Below are positions 8,104-15,103 of a stretch of 43,067 nt of DNA, piece by piece (position 1 is the stretch's first letter; the number at the start of each line of letters is the position of its first letter). Under the pieces are notes generated by a model. That model was not told where the DNA came from. It did not search any database and worked only from the letters and a program-made list of their open reading frames with translations. Source of the DNA: a virus; IMG/VR virus record IMGVR_UViG_3300027834_000014, positions 1 through 43,067 of that record, one strand, 5' to 3'. The translations under genes and the position numbers were made by a program.

Positions 8104-8104
8104 A

Positions 8105-8320
8105 ATGATTGACGCTAGCAGTGTTGCAGACTCCATGGCTTTTTCTCGCATGGAAATGAAAATTGGAATATTGAAAGGCCTTTTGAATAGCGAAGACATA
8201 ACGACAGATAGATTTATGGAGCTAGAGCTTGAATGTAAATGTGATTACATAGATGCCAAGCGCCAAATAAATAAAGCAGCAGCGGAAGAAAAGAAAAAAC
8301 GCATAGAGGAATTATCATGA
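8105..8320 (+). CDS. Hypothetical protein, 71 aa
   Basis: Largely alpha-helical and charged (MIDASSVADSMAFSR, then a Lys/Glu-rich C-terminus with AAAEEKKKR). Start is supported by an AGAGGGG site. It is one base after the preceding stop and overlaps the signal-peptide gene by 4 bases (ATGA). Function is not recognised. Confidence 0.6.
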   Translation: MIDASSVADSMAFSRMEMKIGILKGLLNSEDITTDRFMELELECKCDYIDAKRQINKAAAEEKKKRIEELS

Positions 8321-8595
8321 AATACCTATTAATATTATTACTATCATTCCCTGTATTTGCAGAGGAAGAAAAGGATATATGCGAAACTATTGAGGGCTTT
8401 GCATCTGGTGTTATGAAAACAAGACAGCTTGGCGTTAGCCTTAAAGACGTGCTTGCTCCAGCTAAAGATAAGGTGCTTAGATATATAATTATTGAGGCTT
8501 ACAAGGTGCATGGCTTTTCTACAGACAAGCACCAAAAGAAAGCCGTTATTGATTTTTCAAATAGAATATACCTTGAATGCTTGGAGGGTAGTTAG
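8317..8595 (+). CDS. Predicted exported protein with signal peptide, 92 aa
   Basis: A short basic N-terminus is followed by a hydrophobic core (YLLILLLSFPVFA, residues 3-15), with likely signal-peptidase I cleavage after Ala-15 before EEEK. The mature part has two Cys (C22 and C89), suited to a periplasmic disulphide, and motifs MKTRQLGVSLKDV and DFSNRIYLECL. I recall similar small exported proteins in other phages but cannot name the family. A periplasmic role, such as superinfection exclusion or envelope modification, is an inference from export only. Confidence 0.7.
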   Translation: MKYLLILLLSFPVFAEEEKDICETIEGFASGVMKTRQLGVSLKDVLAPAKDKVLRYIIIEAYKVHGFSTDKHQKKAVIDFSNRIYLECLEGS

Positions 8596-8596
8596 C

Positions 8597-8812
8597 ATGA
8601 CTGATTGCAGCAACGAGATATCTCAGGCGCTGAACGAGCATGACACCAAGAAAGGCCCAAAGGAAGAGCCAACGAAGCAACAACTTAGAGAAGAGGCATG
8701 TAAAAAGTTCGCAAGAAAAACAGCGAGAAACTTCAATCTACACTGGAGGAAAGAAGAGTCTCTTGCTGCTTTGGCTTTAGAGTTATTTGACACTATGGAT
8801 AAATTAAAATGA
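8597..8812 (+). CDS. Hypothetical protein, 71 aa
   Basis: Start chosen at the ATG at 8597, two bases after the preceding stop, with a GGAGGG site upstream. A longer in-frame extension to 8492 would run through the exported-protein gene and has no ribosome site. The protein (MTDCSNEISQALNEHD...) is charged and helical, with a basic middle (CKKFARKTARNF). Function is unknown. Confidence 0.6.
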   Translation: MTDCSNEISQALNEHDTKKGPKEEPTKQQLREEACKKFARKTARNFNLHWRKEESLAALALELFDTMDKLK

Positions 8813-9030
8813 ACGATTTGAAAAATGAATTAAACTGGCTTTCTCGTGTAATTGGATTGATGGGGCTAGCACATATAGCCCCAGTATCGATAGCATCTTT
8901 TACAGCTTATGATATTGTTTATTTAACAATGCCATTTTCTGAGTGGGACCCTGTGGCTAGGCTTTTACATGGGCTATGGATGCTTATGGCTACTATAATC
9001 ATAATCCTTAATGCCGGCATGGAAAATTAA
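8809..9030 (+). CDS. Small membrane protein, 73 aa, paralogue of next gene
   Basis: Two hydrophobic segments (about residues 13-36 and 51-69) flank a loop with MPFSEWDPVARLL. Its stop is one base before the best start of the next gene, to which it is clearly related (shared HIA-x-V-x-I-x-SF and PF-x-EW patterns). It overlaps the upstream gene by 4 bases. Probably an inner-membrane protein. A role in exclusion or lysis timing would be inference only. Confidence 0.65.
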   Translation: MNDLKNELNWLSRVIGLMGLAHIAPVSIASFTAYDIVYLTMPFSEWDPVARLLHGLWMLMATIIIILNAGMEN

Positions 9031-9031
9031 A

Positions 9032-9262
9032 ATGAAATCAACATTTAACACCTACACACTCTTATTTATCATAAATCACATCGCCTTTGTTGCTATTGGC
9101 TCATTCGTTATGTGGGAGAATCATTTCCTGACCCCTTTTGATGAGTGGCTTCTTATGATTAGGGCGATTTACATTTTTAGCATGCTCCTGTCATTTGTAG
9201 TTATGTTTTTTTACAGGGCAGCTAATAAGTCTTATATGGCGGCTAAAACCCTAAATCATTAA
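9032..9262 (+). CDS. Small membrane protein, 76 aa, paralogue of preceding gene
   Basis: MKSTFNTYTLLF... has two predicted membrane segments (about 7-27 and 46-63) joined by a loop LTPFDEWLLMIRAI. The start at 9032 follows the preceding stop by one base. The in-frame ATG at 9011 would overlap it by 20 bases. The protein aligns along its length with the 73-residue neighbour, which indicates tandem gene duplication. The gene's 3-prime end overlaps the convergent minor head gene by 20 bases. Confidence 0.65.
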   Translation: MKSTFNTYTLLFIINHIAFVAIGSFVMWENHFLTPFDEWLLMIRAIYIFSMLLSFVVMFFYRAANKSYMAAKTLNH

Positions 9263-10268
9263 GCGTTAACGGCTTTAGATATTGATTAGTAAGGTTGGCA
9301 AGTGGCAGTTTTCCATCAAGGAATAGCTGCCCTTTTCTTTTGCCTAGCGTTTCAAATACAAAAGACTTGGGCTGTGTGCGTAGCCATTGACCGAAAGGAG
9401 TATTTGCTTTTATTTGCGCGCCACCATCAGCACCTTTGCTTGCCTTTGTTCCTTCGAATTCATCTTGACCATACAACAAATAACCTATAACTGTTCTGCA
9501 TTGGTAGTGATACGGCGGATATCCAACAGGGCTTTTGCCTTGCAACCATCCTTTAGGGTATTTAGCGCTAATTGATATACAAACATCGCTAGTTCCACTA
9601 TCAAAAGTAACAATAGGTATTTCACGCTCAATAATATCTGAGTTATCAGCAGCCATTAACTGATTGGCTCTAGCTGTATAGTGCTGCACACCAGTTCTAA
9701 CTAATGATTCAGCTTCACTACGTTGGATATTATTATTTAAATCGCGGAATTGCTTTGTTAGCTGGCCAAGCGTTTGCATCTTACCGCTAGTTAGTGACTC
9801 ATTGTAGGCCGATGTGATAATGGCGTTGTATCTGCTTGCCATCGTACCTTCATAGCCTTTAACGAACTTTGACCAGACAGCAGACTGTTTACGGTTGCCA
9901 CTGGACAGGCTCATTATTGAGTTGCGGACATACTTTTCTGTTTTTGATTCACCTGGCACAGCTAAAGTCGCAGCAGCAGAAGATAATAACGCGGCAGTGT
10001 AAGCAGCTTCATTGACGGCAATCGTTGTCATGCTAGCAGTAGCAGTTGCAAAGCCATCCGTTAAGCTTTCGTTGATAGCCTTGTTGATTAGTGCATTAAC
10101 ACGGTTAACATCTCGTATCGATGTAATATCACCATACTCAGCTAATGCCAATCTAACAGCTTTGTAAGCCTCATTGATTGACGGGTACACTTCATCTTTT
10201 AATATGCCAGTCGCTAAGCGTGCAATGTATACTTGATGTCTGTTAACTGTTTCTAGGTAAGTTGCCAT
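9243..10268 (-). CDS. Minor head protein / head morphogenesis protein
   Basis: About 341 residues, between terminase and portal in transcription order. The C-terminal half carries the head-morphogenesis signature: a helix with LVRTGVQHYTARAN, then TFDSGTSDVCISISAKYPKG and GYPPYHYQCRTVIGYL, whose Cys/His arrangement is typical of the SPP1 gp7/Mu F-like family. It binds the portal or DNA inside the capsid in related phages. ATG at 10268 is preferred. A TTG at 10280 extends the frame by four codons. No strong ribosome site is seen. The Ala-rich stretch at about 90-110 is likely helical. Confidence 0.8.
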   Translation of the reverse strand: MATYLETVNRHQVYIARLATGILKDEVYPSINEAYKAVRLALAEYGDITSIRDVNRVNALINKAINESLTDGFATATASMTTIAVNEAAYTAALLSSAAATLAVPGESKTEKYVRNSIMSLSSGNRKQSAVWSKFVKGYEGTMASRYNAIITSAYNESLTSGKMQTLGQLTKQFRDLNNNIQRSEAESLVRTGVQHYTARANQLMAADNSDIIEREIPIVTFDSGTSDVCISISAKYPKGWLQGKSPVGYPPYHYQCRTVIGYLLYGQDEFEGTKASKGADGGAQIKANTPFGQWLRTQPKSFVFETLGKRKGQLFLDGKLPLANLTNQYLKPLTLNDLGF

Positions 10269-10283
10269 AAAAAAGCCCAAGGT

Positions 10284-10541
10284 TTAATCGCTGATAAATT
10301 CAAATGTTAATGAGTGTAAAGTTTTTCCGTTGTATTCTGTCTCTATTGACAAGGAAAACCCTAATACTTTAACCTCTTTTAGCTCTTTAGGTAGTGCTAG
10401 TGATATTGCATCCCTCATTGGCTCAAAGCCTAGGTATTTTTGATCTATAAAAAGTTTGCTGCTTTCACATCTTTTAATTTCTTTTACTATGTTCTCATAG
10501 TGTTTTCTTTTGATGGTTACTATTATTCTGGTTCTGCTCAT
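10284..10541 (-). CDS. Hypothetical protein, 85 aa
   Basis: A basic alpha/beta protein (MSRTRIIVTIKRKHYENI...) ending in beta strands (SLTFEFISD). It lies between large terminase and minor head genes in the late transcript. No recognised domain. It is not interrupted and has the same base use as its neighbours. Confidence 0.6.
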   Translation of the reverse strand: MSRTRIIVTIKRKHYENIVKEIKRCESSKLFIDQKYLGFEPMRDAISLALPKELKEVKVLGFSLSIETEYNGKTLHSLTFEFISD

Positions 10542-10596
10542 AATAAGCGCCTTGGTAAAATTCCTGTTGAATTATAGCACGATTTATCAGCGATCA

Positions 10597-12159
10597 TCAC
10601 GTAAACGCCATCCCGCGAGATAGTGGTTTTTTGCTACCCTCTTCGGTAACAGCTAAGTATCTAAATGCATCAGCGCCATCACTAGCCCAATCATGCAAAG
10701 GCTTATCTCTAAAGCATCCTAGTTTATCATTCCATTCCTTTCGATACGACTCTAAACACTTTATTCCGTGTTCGCACTTATCTTTATCAAATACGCATCT
10801 ATCAAGCATCTTGCGACTGTGGTTAATGCCGTCATCAATAGAAAGCTTTGGCACCACATTTAATCGCAACGAATACTTCTTACCATCGTTATCAAGGTCA
10901 AAGCCGTTTAACGCTATCTGCTTACGTGTTAAGCCTTTATTGCTAAAGTCTCTGTTATCGATATCATGAGGCGCGTAATGTTCACCATAATCATAACCTC
11001 TATCACGTAAAACTTTTGCGTAATGCTCCAAGCCTTCACCTGAGTTCTCATAATAATCTATCAAATGTATTTCATTGCCGACTTTCTGATAAAACCATAT
11101 CGAAGTATTATCACCCACACCGATATCCCAAGCAGTATTTACTTTGGCGTCATTATTAAATCCTTCGCAAATACGGCCGTCTTTATATATTTTACTGAAC
11201 TGGTTAGCGTAGTATGCGCCCTTGGTTGCTTGTTCAAATGCCTCTTTAGGTGTAGAAGGATACTCACGCTTCATATCCTCGCCTAAGTCACATTCTTTAG
11301 CATAGTACCAGTCGCGCTGTTCTTTACTGAAAATTAAGCCTGTTTCGTGCTCAAGTTTTGTAAAATACGTTTCGATATGCTCGGGCGTTTCCTTGTCAGA
11401 CTCTAGTTTATAGCCCTCATTCAAATACCAGGGGAAGAAGTGAAACTTAAAATCAAGCAGCGTTAAAGCATCGTTTCTTTTCATCTTAGTTTCAGCGGCG
11501 ATAGAGTAGTCATAAAAATAACCCTCTTTACCTTCTGCCGTTGATTCGATAGTTATTACATTACCAAGCGCCACAGCTTCGAAAGCACCAGTAACTATTT
11601 CTTTGGCTTTATCGGGAAACTTTTTACATATCTTACCGAACTCTGAAACATGCAAACTCTGCAATGTTCCGCCACGGTATGAAGTGCTAACAGCTATTGA
11701 CGAACCGTTGTCAAATACATAACCGTTATCTTTATCGTTTATTGGTACAGGTAATCGATAGCCAATCTCTTCAATTAGCTCTCGTTGTTCTGGCGCAATA
11801 TTTCTGTAAGCAAATCGTATCTTGTTTCGGTAAATGTCTTTTGCTGATGTTAAATCATGGCAAATACAACCTGCTGCAAAGTTTTCAATAAACAAACAAT
11901 CATCAAGATCACTTATCATTTTGAAAGTCGTGAACCCTAATTGCCTAGCCTTTAAGATAATATCGCGACAATGCTGGTTAAGGTAAAAGCTTTCTTGCTC
12001 TGCGTTAGGTGTGAACAAAACCTTTTTACCAGCTTTGTCTTTGATGTGATAGATGGTGTTAAGTCTAAACCACTTAAATGTCATAGCTTCAGCTAAATCA
12101 TCATAAGACAGTGTGTCAAGATTATCTAAATACCAAATTGCTTGCTCATGGTTTGTCAC
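10597..12159 (-). CDS. terL: Terminase large subunit
   Basis: A 520-residue packaging motor. The ATPase domain shows a variant Walker A, KARQLGFTT (70-78), and a Walker B-like LHVSEF (169-174) with catalytic Glu-173. The C-terminal RNase H-like nuclease has acidic residues in AWDIGVGD (D345, D350), HDIDNRD (D399, D401) and HDWASDGADAFRY (D490, D494). Its ATG overlaps the small subunit stop (ATGA). It translocates DNA into the procapsid through the portal and cuts concatemers. A headful mechanism would fit the permuted assembly but is not shown. Confidence 0.95.
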   Translation of the reverse strand: MTNHEQAIWYLDNLDTLSYDDLAEAMTFKWFRLNTIYHIKDKAGKKVLFTPNAEQESFYLNQHCRDIILKARQLGFTTFKMISDLDDCLFIENFAAGCICHDLTSAKDIYRNKIRFAYRNIAPEQRELIEEIGYRLPVPINDKDNGYVFDNGSSIAVSTSYRGGTLQSLHVSEFGKICKKFPDKAKEIVTGAFEAVALGNVITIESTAEGKEGYFYDYSIAAETKMKRNDALTLLDFKFHFFPWYLNEGYKLESDKETPEHIETYFTKLEHETGLIFSKEQRDWYYAKECDLGEDMKREYPSTPKEAFEQATKGAYYANQFSKIYKDGRICEGFNNDAKVNTAWDIGVGDNTSIWFYQKVGNEIHLIDYYENSGEGLEHYAKVLRDRGYDYGEHYAPHDIDNRDFSNKGLTRKQIALNGFDLDNDGKKYSLRLNVVPKLSIDDGINHSRKMLDRCVFDKDKCEHGIKCLESYRKEWNDKLGCFRDKPLHDWASDGADAFRYLAVTEEGSKKPLSRGMAFT

Positions 12160-12584
12160 CGCTTAGATCCTGCGGTTAACTTAGATGCTAGCGTTGCAGA
12201 AACCTTAATATTATTATTAGTCTCTACTGGTGCGTTATCGCCTTGCATTAGGTTGTGCTCTTTCATTGCTGCGATTGCTGCCGACATATTTATCATGCCT
12301 TTTTCAGCATCATTAACCATTGCGGCTTCAGCTATTTTTTCAAGCTTTTTTAGCTTGTCGGTCTTAGTCCAAACGTATGTTTCTAACTGTGTAGATTTGT
12401 ATTCAGCTATTAATCGCTTAGCCTTATCACTCCTTAACACTCTACTAGCTGATTGCTCTGCGCTTCTTGGGCTGTAGTTAGCGTCAATAGCGGCCTGCTT
12501 AGCATTCGTCAAACCGTTAAGTATGTAATTCTTTATAAGCTTATCACTGTCGGGTAATTTGCTTTTATTCTTCGATTCAGCCAC
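12156..12584 (-). CDS. terS: Terminase small subunit
   Basis: The start is set at GTG 12584, which has AAGG/AGGA upstream and leaves room for the terminator and extended -10 promoter upstream. The longest frame (to 12653) would run through that terminator. The protein (about 142 residues) has an N-terminal HTH-like region with TNAKQAAIDANYSPRSAEQSASRVL, as in the Terminase_2 family, and a helical oligomerisation region. It recognises the packaging site and recruits the large subunit. Stop overlaps the terL start by 4 bases. Confidence 0.85.
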   Translation of the reverse strand: MAESKNKSKLPDSDKLIKNYILNGLTNAKQAAIDANYSPRSAEQSASRVLRSDKAKRLIAEYKSTQLETYVWTKTDKLKKLEKIAEAAMVNDAEKGMINMSAAIAAMKEHNLMQGDNAPVETNNNIKVSATLASKLTAGSKR

Positions 12585-12621
12585 CGGCCTTATCCTTATT
12601 TGTTGGCACCGCCATTGATTA

Positions 12622-12630
12622 ATTATAGCA
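12622..12630 (-). promoter_or_regulatory. Extended -10 promoter for the terminase operon
   Basis: On the minus strand, TGC-TATAAT (plus 12622-12630), an extended -10 with a perfect hexamer. The -35 region is only a T-run. It lies 38 bases upstream of the GTG start of the small terminase and directly after the terminator of the endolysin operon, so it probably starts the late packaging/head transcript. Confidence 0.55.
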
Positions 12631-12646
12631 TTATCACAGATATAAA

Positions 12647-12670
12647 AAAGCACCCTGTTTAGAGTGCTTT
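12647..12670 (-). terminator. Rho-independent terminator after the endolysin gene
   Basis: On the minus strand, an AAGCAC/GTGCTT stem with an internal mismatch is followed by a run of T. It lies 20 bases after the stop of the 172-residue endolysin candidate and before the terminase operon, separating the two transcripts. Confidence 0.75.
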
Positions 12671-12690
12671 GTTTTAGTATCGTTTAATCT

Positions 12691-13209
12691 CTAAAGTTTA
12701 ATTTTATCTAACCCGTGTTTCTTCCATGCCGCTTGAAACTTTTCGAATGTACTAGCACCTAATGGAGTGTTATAAATTCGCTTGTAATACCGGTAAATCT
12801 CAAATATCTCTTTATGGTCTGGTAGTGGTTCTTTATCCATTGAGTATTTTAATCTAGCCATTGCGCAAGCGTATTTTGGTGATTCAATCAAATCAGAATT
12901 TACAGCTTCAAAATCCTCATCACTATTGTATGTTGGTGCTAGCCCTAATACCTCATATTTAAACTTTGACATATCATTGTTAACATCTTGCATTACATCG
13001 CAATTAGCAAATATATCATCATGCGTATCAGGCTCCATCTGCCAAACACCCAAAGCAGGGCCATTAATTTGCTTTATGTCATACCCACAATCGCTTTCTA
13101 TTGCCGCAGTAGCCAATAAAAGCATTTGTGCATTCTTGCTATTGTAATTTCCACCCATGTATTCAAGGGTTGGTTTAATTATGTAATCTAATAACTGTTT
13201 CGCTTGCAT
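12691..13209 (-). CDS. Endolysin candidate, lysozyme/transglycosylase-like
   Basis: 172 residues. The N-terminal region has AAIESDCGYDIKQI (35-48) with likely catalytic Glu-38, then GPALGVWQMEP (50-60), a pattern shared by goose-type/SLT-like lysozyme folds in phages. A helical C-terminus with a basic end follows. No signal peptide, so release through a holin is expected. It closes the 17.1-12.7 kb operon. Start has a TAGGAGAG site. The catalytic assignment is by motif only; a structural lysozyme-like protein is the alternative. Confidence 0.7.
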   Translation of the reverse strand: MQAKQLLDYIIKPTLEYMGGNYNSKNAQMLLLATAAIESDCGYDIKQINGPALGVWQMEPDTHDDIFANCDVMQDVNNDMSKFKYEVLGLAPTYNSDEDFEAVNSDLIESPKYACAMARLKYSMDKEPLPDHKEIFEIYRYYKRIYNTPLGASTFEKFQAAWKKHGLDKIKL

Positions 13210-13230
13210 TCTTTACTCTCCTAAATTAAT

Positions 13231-13404
13231 TTACAGCTTACAAATTGCGTATTCTACTATACACGGATAATAACCATCAATATTCTCAGTAGCATGTGAC
13301 CATCCATCACCAAGCCATTCAAGAGAATCTTCCCACCCGCTAACGATGTCATTTATTTTGCATCGATAAATTTCACCAACAACCAAATCTTTTCTTTCGA
13401 TCAT
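13231..13404 (-). CDS. Small protein of unknown function, 57 aa
   Basis: Begins MIERKDLVVGEIYRCKINDI, with a GAGGG site before the ATG. Acidic and Trp-rich middle (SGWEDSLEWLGDGWSHA). Beta strands at the N-terminus suggest a small SH3-like or chromo-like fold, but no family is recognised. It sits between the DUF7220-like membrane gene and the endolysin. Confidence 0.6.
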   Translation of the reverse strand: MIERKDLVVGEIYRCKINDIVSGWEDSLEWLGDGWSHATENIDGYYPCIVEYAICKL

Positions 13405-13428
13405 ATCACCCTCACTAAATATAATTAA

Positions 13429-13665
13429 TTACTTGGCAAGCTTCATAGCAACGGCGTGCAACTTAGCATTAAACCATCGGCGTATAACGTAAGATCTAAC
13501 TAATGAAATTACAGTGTATATTGTCCCAAGCCAAATATTTTGCTCGACTGATATCTCCCACCCGAAAAGCGGAAAAATAGTCATGTTTGCAGTAAAGTTA
13601 ATTACCCAGCCAATAACTATATTTATTAGCGCCTCGTAAAGAGAGCCTAGTTTAGTTTGATTCAT
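13429..13665 (-). CDS. Phage membrane protein, DUF7220-like
   Basis: 78 residues with two membrane segments. The order of motifs SLYEALINIVIGWVINF, then FPLFGWEISVEQNIWLG and TVISLVRSYVIRRWFN matches the DUF7220 phage membrane family as I remember it. Function is unknown. Its position two genes before the endolysin makes a role in lysis possible but unproven. Preceded by AAGGA, and its ATG overlaps the stop of the 39-residue gene (ATGA). Confidence 0.7.
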   Translation of the reverse strand: MNQTKLGSLYEALINIVIGWVINFTANMTIFPLFGWEISVEQNIWLGTIYTVISLVRSYVIRRWFNAKLHAVAMKLAK

Positions 13666-13781
13666 AAATAATCCTTAATATTAAAATAGCTTAATAGCCC
13701 TATAGAGCTGTAAATTATTATGCCGATACAAAATTGATTTAATGTTATACCGGCGTTTATGTAAGTTAGTTTGTTATGCAC
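13662..13781 (-). CDS. Possible small hydrophobic protein, 39 aa (GTG start)
   Basis: An open frame from GTG 13781 (overlapping the end of the 31-residue gene) to a TGA that overlaps the ATG of the DUF7220-like gene. It contains one hydrophobic stretch (about residues 14-29) and fills an otherwise empty gap. The ribosome site is weak, so translation is uncertain; coupling to the upstream gene would be needed. Confidence 0.4.
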   Translation of the reverse strand: MHNKLTYINAGITLNQFCIGIIIYSSIGLLSYFNIKDYL

Positions 13782-13869
13782 TGACTAATAACTTTAATGC
13801 AATTACAGCAATAGCAAACACAACAAATACAGTTACTATGAAATTAATTGGGTTGAACGGGTCTTTCAT
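13774..13869 (-). CDS. Small single-TM protein, 31 aa
   Basis: MKDPFNPINF followed by one strongly hydrophobic helix (about 10-29) and a very short tail. AAGGAGAG lies at good spacing before the ATG, two bases after the NinG-like gene. The size and shape match small phage membrane peptides. Function is unknown. Confidence 0.55.
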   Translation of the reverse strand: MKDPFNPINFIVTVFVVFAIAVIALKLLVSA

Positions 13870-13870
13870 C

Positions 13871-14425
13871 TTACTCTCCTTTTAAGCTCTTTAGCTTTTG
13901 TTTAAATTCAGTTTCTAGCTTAAGCATATCGTCAGTAGTCATTTTATCAGTACCGCCTTTCATTGATAAAAGCCTATCGACACGCTCATCACCTATTCTA
14001 ATCCGAAGGTTCTTTTCATAATCACCAGAGTCACCACCTTTGTAAGTGTTGCAGTAAGCTCGTTGCGCATGAATATTATCTTCATCATATCTAATCTTGG
14101 GGTTGTTGCCTGACTCCAACCAATGACCTGCATGATAGTTATCGCCAAGAGGTTCGTTACAACAAATGCATAATAAATCTTTATCTCGATACCTAATGTA
14201 ATCATGACAAGATTTCTTTAGCGCCGGTCGCCTTGCCTTCCTATCCGTTAGTTGAAACTTTCGCTTTTGCTCTGCATGCTTTTTAGCTTTAACCTTTGGT
14301 GCTGACTTAACACCATAATCTTTCATGCATTCAATATCACAATAATAAGCGCCAAATACATGCTTCATACTTTCCGTTAACTTGTATTCTTTGCAATTTC
14401 TGCAGCGCTTATTCTTATTTGCCAT
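13871..14425 (-). CDS. ninG: NinG-like recombination protein
   Basis: 184 residues. An N-terminal zinc site (C8, C11, C29, C33), a basic linker, then the NinG core: a helix with SCHDYIRYRDKDLLCICC, YHAGHW with paired His, NNPKIRYDEDNIH and AYCNTYKGGD. This resembles HNH-type zinc-binding nucleases. Lambda NinG (Rap) is a structure-specific nuclease for recombination joints. The gene is in the recombination operon with the annealing-protein candidate, consistent with phage-encoded recombination. Confidence 0.85.
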   Translation of the reverse strand: MANKNKRCRNCKEYKLTESMKHVFGAYYCDIECMKDYGVKSAPKVKAKKHAEQKRKFQLTDRKARRPALKKSCHDYIRYRDKDLLCICCNEPLGDNYHAGHWLESGNNPKIRYDEDNIHAQRAYCNTYKGGDSGDYEKNLRIRIGDERVDRLLSMKGGTDKMTTDDMLKLETEFKQKLKSLKGE

Positions 14426-14484
14426 TTGCTTATTCCTTACTGGTTAAACTTTTCAATAATAAACTTAACGCCTTTTACTATAGG

Positions 14485-14643
14485 TTAAGGCTGCGGTATT
14501 TCGTACGTGTTAAGCGAAGCGGTGAAAACACCTAAAGCCTCGTATATTTCCTCGTAATCTTTTGTCTTTTTCCACTCTCTACCAACATCACTTGCTAAAA
14601 ACTGCATAGCCAAGCCGGTGTTTGTTCCTTTGGGTATATCCAT
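14485..14643 (-). CDS. Small protein of unknown function, 52 aa
   Basis: MDIPKGTNTGLAMQF..., with a strong AAGGAGAGAG site before the ATG. Mostly helical with acidic stretches (KDYEEIYEALG) and a C-terminus EIPQP. It is co-directional with NinG and the HTH gene. No recognised family. Confidence 0.6.
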   Translation of the reverse strand: MDIPKGTNTGLAMQFLASDVGREWKKTKDYEEIYEALGVFTASLNTYEIPQP

Positions 14644-14686
14644 TTACTCTCTCCTTATTGCGGCCATTATAGCCGCTTTAGTTTAA

Positions 14687-15085
14687 TTAAATTATTGCGT
14701 ACTTAGTTCTAAACCCTTCTTTATCGCCCTTAACCAAATTTGTTATATACGATAAATCTCTGTCTATAGCGTATTTAGTTGCTGACAATATTTTGCACAA
14801 GTCCTTTTTTTGATACTTGTACGGATTGTCTTTTATTAATAAATATAGCTTTTCTCTGCGCTCACAAGTTACATTCTTTTTTAGTATTTCTGCATCTTGC
14901 CCCCAGTTTCTAACTGAGTTTTTATTAACGCCAAGCTCTAAACCAACAACCGTTGCACTCTTTCCTTTTCTTAACATTTCAAGCGCTAGCAGTTTAATAG
15001 CATATGGTGCAGGCTTATTATTAACAGGTTTCTTTTCCGTTATAAATCCTGTGCTTTTTCTCATAGCGATAATAGCTGCTAGCAT
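14687..15085 (-). CDS. Helix-turn-helix protein, 132 aa
   Basis: The central region KSATVVGLELGVNKNSVRNWG (about 42-62) is a clear homeodomain-like HTH. A second helical motif lies at about 90-112 (KKDLCKILSATKYAIDRDL). N-terminal basic segment. Start has GGAAAG upstream. It may be a phage transcription factor for late genes. It has the same two-HTH layout as the 161-residue protein at 25585, but they are not obviously close in sequence. Confidence 0.65.
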   Translation of the reverse strand: MLAAIIAMRKSTGFITEKKPVNNKPAPYAIKLLALEMLRKGKSATVVGLELGVNKNSVRNWGQDAEILKKNVTCERREKLYLLIKDNPYKYQKKDLCKILSATKYAIDRDLSYITNLVKGDKEGFRTKYAII

Positions 15086-15103
15086 TTTCTTTCCTTTACT
15101 CTG

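Noticed and set aside
10631-11286. Plus-strand open frames inside the large terminase gene
   Set aside because: Shadow frames of a confidently identified gene, without ribosome sites.
12585-12653. N-terminal extension of the small terminase
   Set aside because: The extension would read through a terminator and promoter and has no ribosome site; GTG at 12584 fits better.
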